A stretch of 40,676 nt of DNA from Phaeoceros laevis (lineage: Eukaryota; Anthocerotophyta; Anthocerotopsida; Notothyladales). The position numbers and the translations under genes are program-made. The notes under the pieces are model-generated. The model did not search any database, was not told the origin of the DNA, and saw only the letters and a program-made list of their open reading frames with translations. Positions 34,513 through 40,676 of this stretch are shown piece after piece (within the stretch, counting starts at the first letter, position 1; each line of letters starts with the position of its first letter). The stretch covers positions 1-40,676 of the forward strand of contig JBNGIQ010009038.1 of the NCBI GenBank assembly GCA_049999765.1. Reading direction: 5' to 3'.

Positions 34513-36198
34513 TTGAATCTTGTTGGCAAAAGTAAGCGTGAAAATCATATTGTTCTGGGTTGTCAGATAGTGGGTTGCCTTCTTGGTTTGATGGTGTTGA
34601 TTTGGTTTTCCATGGAACTATAATGTGCCCAGGCAGCACCGAGGGAAATAGACATGAATGAAGCAAACGAAGAAGGGTTTCTTCGCACAAGGTCAGAAGA
34701 GACAAGAAGCAAACCATCGGGTGCCAACAGAGTCCCGTTGGGACCTCAGTCGTATTGTACAAGAGCATACCTGGAAGGCCAAGGAAGCAGGTATTTTGAA
34801 TGCCTTAAATGGAGGAGACAATACAAACAGTCATGGCGCAGACAGGCGGCCCAGAAGGGATGAGGGGACTACCAGCTATCCCTTTAGGTGAAAGAATCAG
34901 AATTAACAGACGATGAAATGCCATTGTATTATTTTAAGGAGTTACTAGCATCAGCTGTGAATGGAGCGTCTCCGACAGGCACCACCATTGAGGAGATGGC
35001 GGACCAATGTCCGACGGATTGGTAGCAGCCGTGAGTAAGGCGAGCGGGCAGGCGGCGGTAGGCGGACCGGCATGTGGCCGCTCGATACTAAATCCTGCAG
35101 AGCTTACGAAATGGAGGGGGTTTACGGAAAGGGGATCTTGAGCCGCGGGGTTTCGCTTCGACCCATTTTTAGCAATACAGTCGGCCGATCCTCCAATGGC
35201 TTCCGTAACGTTATATGTTATCCGCCAATCCCGATTGGCGGATTAGGGGATTGGCCGCCGCCAATCCGCCGGACGCGCTGAGCCCGTTGCCCCGGTAGTT
35301 GGGCCTTCTATAAGGCGAGCATGCTTTGTCCTGTCCGTGACATGGGGCCTTCTCCTGTCCGTGACATGGAAGTCCAAGTCTCCTCCTAAATATAGGTAAT
35401 TAGACAATATTGTAATCATCGTGGCGCTCCTTTTGCCACAAGTGTGTACAAAGTACCCCATCAAGCACATACACACACACACCCCCCCTTCCCTTCCTCC
35501 ATAAAGTTTACGGAGCGGTACATAGAAAGGGGCCCTAAAATAATAAAACAGTAGAACTTCCGGGATTAGTATTGCAGCATGTTATGCTAACTAAGAAGAT
35601 GGTACCAACGATTGGTCAAGTGGTTCCATAATGTGTGTTATAAAAGGAGTATGCATTAGCTACAGTACATGTCGAAAGCAATGGATTGCTCATTGTTCCA
35701 TCAAGACCCCTAAACGAAGATTTCTACAGAGACCCAACAGCTGTTCACATTAGCCCCGGTTAACACGCCACAAAGTTAGTTGCACAAAGTTGGTCTCCAC
35801 TTCCTACTGGTATTAAAGACTTTCTGCAAAAGCTTCACAGCGTGTGGCCCCTCTCGACCCAACAAGCACGTTGTGAAGCATCTTCTTCTTCACACGGTCG
35901 TACATCGCGCGTTGCGCGCAACGCGTTCTACGCGCCTGTGGCAGCAGACACTGCTTTTGCAAAATGAAATGTCTTATTGTAATACCACTCCCTAGTAACT
36001 AGCCCAAGTATTTCACACTAGTAGCACGAACATCTGTCCCGCCTGACGATCTACCCGCATCCACGATTGGAACTTGATACAGTTGAAATCTTCACAGCTC
36101 AATCTCCTGCAATCTTCGGATTGGTTGGCAGCCCTTCCCACAGGTTGATATATGTAGAAGCGGCAAGCCAGGCCGGCGAGGAAAGTTTAAAGCTGGCC
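34513..36198. other. Spacer and promoter region of the HeLo/DUF4384-like gene
   Basis: No supported gene. Landmarks are a short duplicated phrase CTCCTGTCCGTGACATGG (about 35326-35370), a 9-bp hairpin with a 2-base loop (CCGCCAATC and GATTGGCGG, 35222-35241), a CA microsatellite and C run at about 35468-35488, and an 18-bp palindrome (35908-35925). Open frames at 34654-34891 and 35780-35995 have no recognisable features. Confidence 0.4.
35639..35646 (+). promoter_or_regulatory. Candidate TATA box
   Basis: TATAAAAG, preceded 28 bases upstream by ATTGG (an inverted CCAAT). It lies 553 bases before the ATG at 36199, so it serves that gene only if the leader is long or spliced. Confidence 0.3.
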
Positions 36199-37713
36199 AT
36201 GGCAGAGGTGATTGTTGTGGCAGGGGCGGCCAGCAGCTTCAAAGCCTTGTTCCAAACACTGCTCGACTTGGTGTCCGCTTTCCGCAAGGCTTATAAGGAT
36301 GTGAAGACGGCGGCGAGGAAGACAATAGAGCTGTCGGACCAAGTGGACAGCGTCAGCACCATCCTCAAGAGCCTGAAACAAATCCTCGTCTTATCCCCGG
36401 AAGACGCTGACCAACTGCTCACTCCTCACGTCAATGCCCTTGCCGAGGAGGTGCGTCTGGCCTTGGACAAAGTGGTCAAGGACAAGCAGCGCAAGAAGAG
36501 CGTCAAGGGTGTGGAGGTGGCCAAGGCGCTTATCGGCCGTGGAGCAAGCAAGCAGAACAAGAGCACCGAAAAGATTCGAGATCGCATCCGGGAGCTCATG
36601 GTAGACCTCTCGCAGGCGGTCCTCACCCTTGCCCTCAAGCTACTGTTGCGCATTGCTTCACCCCAAGACTACCAGCCTACTGAGCATCGTCTTCTCTCTT
36701 TCCTCGACAACTTGGACAACCATGATCGGTACCACAGCTGCTGGGAGGACGTGGGGCTGATGACTGCCGCCAGCGGTAACAGGGCCTTCAGCTACCCCAC
36801 GGAAATTCAAGACGTCGGTACCTCGGACAATCGGAGGGGTGCCAGGGCGGGCAGCGCCCTCGAAGTGCTCAACTCCACCAGACTTCGTTTCACCATCAGC
36901 TACGGCGGCCACGACAATGCCTACTTCTACTTCATTGCCTACGACAAAACTTCCAACAAGGCTCCCGAGCTTTTCTTCCCTTCCGATTCTAAGCACGACA
37001 ACAAGTTAGAAAGGTGAGCATCATTTCCCTCTTCTCTGAGTCTTACAGGTCTTCGAAGCTCGGAACAGACCTAGCTAGGTACACCGGCAGCCCTGTCTTC
37101 CACGCATTCCGATCGTCGTCGGGATCCGTTTTTTAATTTGCTGTCATAGACGTGAACGTGGTGTTCTTCTTGCGCAACAGCTTTCAAAAGTGAGCAGGCA
37201 CCATGTCCACGGGCTTACTAGTGCTTTAAGATGCCTTGTGCAGATCACAGCAAAGAATGTTTCCCGACAAAAACGACTACAGCGACGATCCATTTAGCTT
37301 CAAAGTGGAGAGAGAGGACAGACCCGACGGGAGTACTCTCACCAAGGACTGGGTGGTGTGGGTCTACTTAATCCTCTCCAACCAACCTCTGCACACAGGT
37401 ATGGTCCATCTACAGAGCGCTCGAGCACCTTAAAGCTTAATTAAAGGATCTTTTAGCTGATCAGCCTGGTGTATGTAATATATATGCTGACCTGCTTGTA
37501 AGCTTTAACATTTGTTGGCCAGCCTCCACTCCGAAAATAGAGGAGCTGGAACAAAAGCTCGCAGAGATGGTGCTGCTGCTTCTTGAGAAACCTGAAGATG
37601 TTGAATTCAAGGATACGCAAGTTGACTTCGAGGAAGAGGAGGAAGAGGAGGAGGAGACATTCATAGCTGTAAAGCGTTACAGTTTCGACATCATTAATAA
37701 ATCTTCGTCATGA
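36199..37713 (+). CDS. Protein with HeLo-like N-terminal helical domain and DUF4384-like C-terminal domain
   Basis: Exons 36199-37013, 37244-37398 and 37523-37713 join in phase (AG|A, then G|CC) to 386 residues; donors are gtgagc and gtatgg. The first ATG is 36199; the frame is open further upstream but without an ATG. Residues 1-200 are helical: MAEVIVVAGAASSFKALFQT, a heptad-like stretch and a basic region. This opening resembles HeLo/HeLo-like or NLR coiled-coil N-termini that insert in membranes in fungal and plant cell-death proteins. Residues about 225-325 (LRFTISYGGHDNAYFYFIAY, PELFFPSD, FSFKVERED, VVWVYLILSNQPL) follow the order of DUF4384 (aromatic beta strands, LFP, then FKV), a domain found beside caspase-like or kinase modules in bacteria. 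A short coiled coil (EELEQKLAEMVLLL), an acidic run and FIAVKRYSFDIIN end it. The exon structure is sure; the domain names are tentative. Confidence 0.65.
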
Positions 37714-38313
37714 GGGCATGTAAGCAGGTAAGTATACCTAGTCCAACTGGAGTGCGCAGGCCTAGGCCTTCACGTGGTTTCTCAAATGTTACAACCTCTT
37801 CAGAACATGGGAAGCTCACCTTCAAGTTGCTGTTCAGGCTATACTAGAACTGTAGGAGGTCCACAATGTCTCCGATGACACATGTTTAGTGATTCTGCAT
37901 TCCCTCCAGCTCGACCAAGTACTAGAGCTTGTCCTGTTATTGCCATTTCTCCAGGAAGGAGCTGCTACATATGTCTTCCTACAGCAATAAAGCACGCAAT
38001 AAATCTGCTTCTTCTTCTGCAGGAGCCGATCGTGAATAGGGCCTCAAGCTTGCCTAAAATGGTAAGATCCGGCTGTTGTTAGAGACACTTTGGCTTCGGG
38101 CCCTCGTAACCATCTTCAAACTTTAGGTAACAAAGTGGAACCTCATGATCAAACAAACAAATTTATCGAACAAAGAAAGTTCTAGTGTGTGCAGCAAGTG
38201 CAAAGAAGATGCAGATTCTCGTGCTCCAATGCCATATATTGATGCTATGTATGGGCGAACTCGTGCTTCAATTGGACCCAAAAGCTTGCACGCAATAAAG
38301 CACGTACTTGTAA
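37714..38313. other. Duplicated 3' flank of the HeLo/DUF4384-like gene plus an inserted stretch
   Basis: From 37714 to about 37980 the sequence matches the flank of the truncated copy (about 29102-29335), for example GATTCTGCATTCCCTCCAGC and CATGGGAAGCTCACCTT in both. From about 37985 to 38313 the match stops. This part carries the shared word GCAATAAAGCACG near both ends (37987 and 38291), which may mark the borders of an insertion. No gene is recognised in it. Confidence 0.5.
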
Positions 38314-40676
38314 CCAGAACAACGAGGGTCCTAAAGTGAATGGCAAGCTAGGACAGGTATTTAAAGTGGGTCCGGAAAGAGCAGCTTGGAAACCAGGACT
38401 CGAGGGAATATCTTCAAAGCCACCTCTCCGCAAGTCTTCCTTCCGGCTAAGGAAAGCAGTCTATCACGCCACTCCGAACGTCAATGAATCATTGTGTGAC
38501 GCTTCCTCCGGCTTGGTTGATGTCTTCACAATAGAAGATCGCCGAGAAGCCCTGATGGGAGTAGGAATCACTTCAAGTCTCTGCTGGCTTTGAGCTGAGG
38601 TAAATAAACATGGGTAACTTGGAAATCTGATATGGCGCCATTTTGGATTTATATATGCAGGCCATTTTAGAGTTGACTGCCCATCTTATGTCAGCTCAAA
38701 GAAACGGAGGTAGTTCCTGCTCCCCTTGTAGGGTGTTGTTTCTCTAGTCAAATAGGGTGTCTACTGTATTCAGGTGCCGAATAACCTATGCTGATAGTGA
38801 TTTCTAAGCAAATGCCTTTGATTGTATGGTTGGCTTTTCCTTTCTCTGGGAGCAGGTGTCTGTTTCCCTATGGGTACTGGTCCTGTTCGAGTGGTGCACA
38901 TTCCTGAAGATGAGGCTGTATTATTGAATTTGAGGGAGCAGGCACCATATCTTATTTGTCTCGAAGTCCTGAGGTCTGATCCTGACAGGTCCGTGAGGCT
39001 GGCACTTCAGAGTGGGTGACTTACCTGTCACAGGATTTGCATTACAGAATCACTCTCAATTCAGGCAAATCTTTACCTTAGTTTTTGTTGGGGCTTCATT
39101 TGGATCTCCTTGACATTTTTTCACAGCAACATTACTTAATTTGCGAACTTGGTGTGTAATTGCAGCTCTTCCGAGGCTGTAAAAGACTCTAGCACCAAGG
39201 GGCTTCGTAATGGATACCAGTAGCAAATGGAGATGTCCAGGTACCTCGCCCACCACCATGGGCATATTCAGTGTTGTTGAATCAGAATGACTCCAACAAC
39301 CAGCCTAGTACAGAGCAATACCTGAAATCAGCCTCTAAGGAAATTGATGTAGCTATGGTCATCTGTGGGAAGCAACTTTATCTGAAGTTTGTAGATGTTT
39401 ACAAGCCTCCAAGTTGAACCTATGAAACCCTCCGAGGAAGAGAGAATGATTGCTGAATCTCTTCAGATGCAGGTGTGTGATGAATGGGTTTGCGTTACCT
39501 GAACAGCGGTCCCAGGATTTGACTATGGAAGATGTGGTAGACGAGCAGCCTGTCAACAGGAGAGAGCACAGAGGAGTAGGTAGTACAATTGCTATTGCAG
39601 AGGTTACGGTCAGTATTGCAAGACCCCTCCCAGTTCTGCATTTCCATCACAGCGTTTTGAGGCGTTTCACCTTGTGGCTGCTGCTATTAATAGTTCAACT
39701 GTCATGCATTCATAGTTCTGAGATCTGTTGTTGATCTACTGTACAGGCTGCTGCTGCTGCCAAGGGTGAAGCTCCTCTTGGTCTTCCTGTGGAGAAGAGT
39801 GGGACAGGGACCACTGCAGGAACTCCGTCCAACGTGAAGTTTCCATTGACAAAGTCATTTTCAAGATATTTAGTGTGGCAGGCTTTTGGGCTCTGAAGCT
39901 TACGGACTTTGTTTTGCTGTTGCCTGCAGGATACAGGAGGCTCTGTGCCAAAGGCGACAGATGCACTTGCTGGTGAATTGCGGAGGCACAAGGACGAATA
40001 TAAAAGGCTTCCAAATTTGGATCTTCCCCTTAGTGGGATCTGTGCTCAGTAAGCTCACCAATTTTTGTAATTCCGCAATTACTTCTGTCTCATTGTTTTT
40101 GCAGTTTGGGGGTTTGATGTCTGTTGTGCTCACTGGCAGATGATTGTCAAAAGCGGTGATGATTGCAGACAAGAGGAGATATTTTCGTGGAGGCTCGTTT
40201 GTCCCTATGGTTACGTCCTTATGAAGTCATTGTTATTCCTTCCCACACAGCTCTTATTGAAACCATCCCAGACACAGTGAGTCACTGCATGGCAAATGGT
40301 TGAGGTGATGTATATCCGTTGTGGGGATTATCAGATTCAGATAGCAGGTTGCTGAATGCTTGGCTGTCATGGATGCAGGCCTCAATACATGCCATCAAGA
40401 GCAGGAACCCTGAGGTGCACAAACCTCTGTGACCTTCTTGCCAGAAAGTATAAAGAAGGATTGCCAGCTTTTAAGCAGGCTCATGTACTGTCTGCATCTG
40501 ATTCGCCTTGTCTGATGTGTATAAGTTTGTGGTTTCTTTGGTAAGTCAGTTACAACGGCCGGAGGTCCCCTTCTATTGGAGGGTAGTTGTACGCTGCACC
40601 TTTGGAAATCATGCTAGCAAGCCTCCCAGTAAACATCTTCTGGTGTTGATCCTAACTTGGAACTCGTATATAAGTC
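38314..40676 (+). pseudogene. PI4K-beta pseudogene, 5'-truncated and frameshifted, continues past the window
   Basis: Homology to the intact gene starts inside exon 1 (matching about 22998), so about 440 N-terminal residues are missing. Exon equivalents are 38314-38560, 38661-38709, 38856-38988 (still intact, with the same splice sites and lengths for exons 2 and 3), then exon 4 from 39166. In exon 4 a one-base deletion near 39212, another near 39357 (ATGGTCATC) and a TGA at about 39498 break the frame. Further right, exon 6 has indels. Exons 7 and 8 are fused by a deletion that removed the exon 7 end and the intron (about 40176). Exon 9 has a one-base insertion (CACAAACC at about 40420) and a changed donor (CATgtact). 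No product with a kinase domain is possible. Introns are retained, so it arose by DNA duplication. Confidence 0.92.

Noticed and set aside
35466-35490. CA/C-run microsatellite
   Set aside because: Ordinary simple repeat, not informative.
35908-35925. 18-bp perfect palindrome of CGCGTTGCG type
   Set aside because: It is short and lies in GCGC-rich sequence; no related copies or element borders were seen.
36067-36198. Upstream extension of the HeLo/DUF4384-like gene
   Set aside because: The frame is open but starts with TTG, not ATG; the ATG at 36199 gives the expected short N-terminus (MAEVIVVAGAA).

Overview
The window is nuclear DNA from a land plant, probably a non-seed one (hornwort, lycophyte or fern). 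Genes have short GT-AG introns (mostly 80-200 bases, a few longer), plant-only protein families are present (plant PI4K-beta with its charged repeats, F-box/kelch, PLS-class PPR), and AT-rich, repeat-filled DNA separates GC-richer genes. The PPR protein ends in Gly-Arg-Pro rather than Asp-Tyr-Trp. From memory, that DYW variant occurs in plants that perform U-to-C organelle RNA editing, which is the main reason for the lineage guess. Two runs of 100 N mark scaffold gaps.

Layout. At 1.7-4.2 kb lies a two-exon gene for an Agenet/Tudor - acidic - Arg/Gly-rich - ENT chromatin-type protein. At 7.96-8.9 kb a five-exon gene for a Bet1-like Qc-SNARE can be rebuilt from short exons; an unrecognised spliced frame follows it. 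At 13.2-14.3 kb is a single-exon F-box/kelch gene. From 14.7 to 20.4 kb the DNA is repeat-rich: tandem repeats, a Ty3/gypsy reverse-transcriptase scrap, a perfect 28-bp palindrome, a foldback element with terminal inverted repeats and decayed coding-like exons. At 21.7-26.7 kb is an intact 15-exon phosphatidylinositol 4-kinase beta gene.

The right third is a duplication landscape. A block made of a gene for a HeLo-like/DUF4384-like protein followed by a broken PI4K-beta copy occurs twice: nearly complete at 36.2-40.7 kb and running off the window, and as a deletion derivative at 28.6-29.9 kb. A frameshifted minus-strand CHAT-protease fragment lies directly beside the smaller copy. Between the blocks sit the intact PPR-DYW(GRP) gene (30.7-33.7 kb), whose core is exact 306-bp tandem units, and a truncated Raf-like kinase piece (34.2-34.5 kb).

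Function. The genes look like independent eukaryotic units, not an operon. PI4K-beta and the Bet1 SNARE both serve Golgi/secretory trafficking. The PPR protein should act on organelle RNA. The HeLo/DUF4384-like protein and the CHAT remnant resemble immune or cell-death modules known from bacteria and fungi. All assignments come from reading the sequence and remembered family features; no database search was run.
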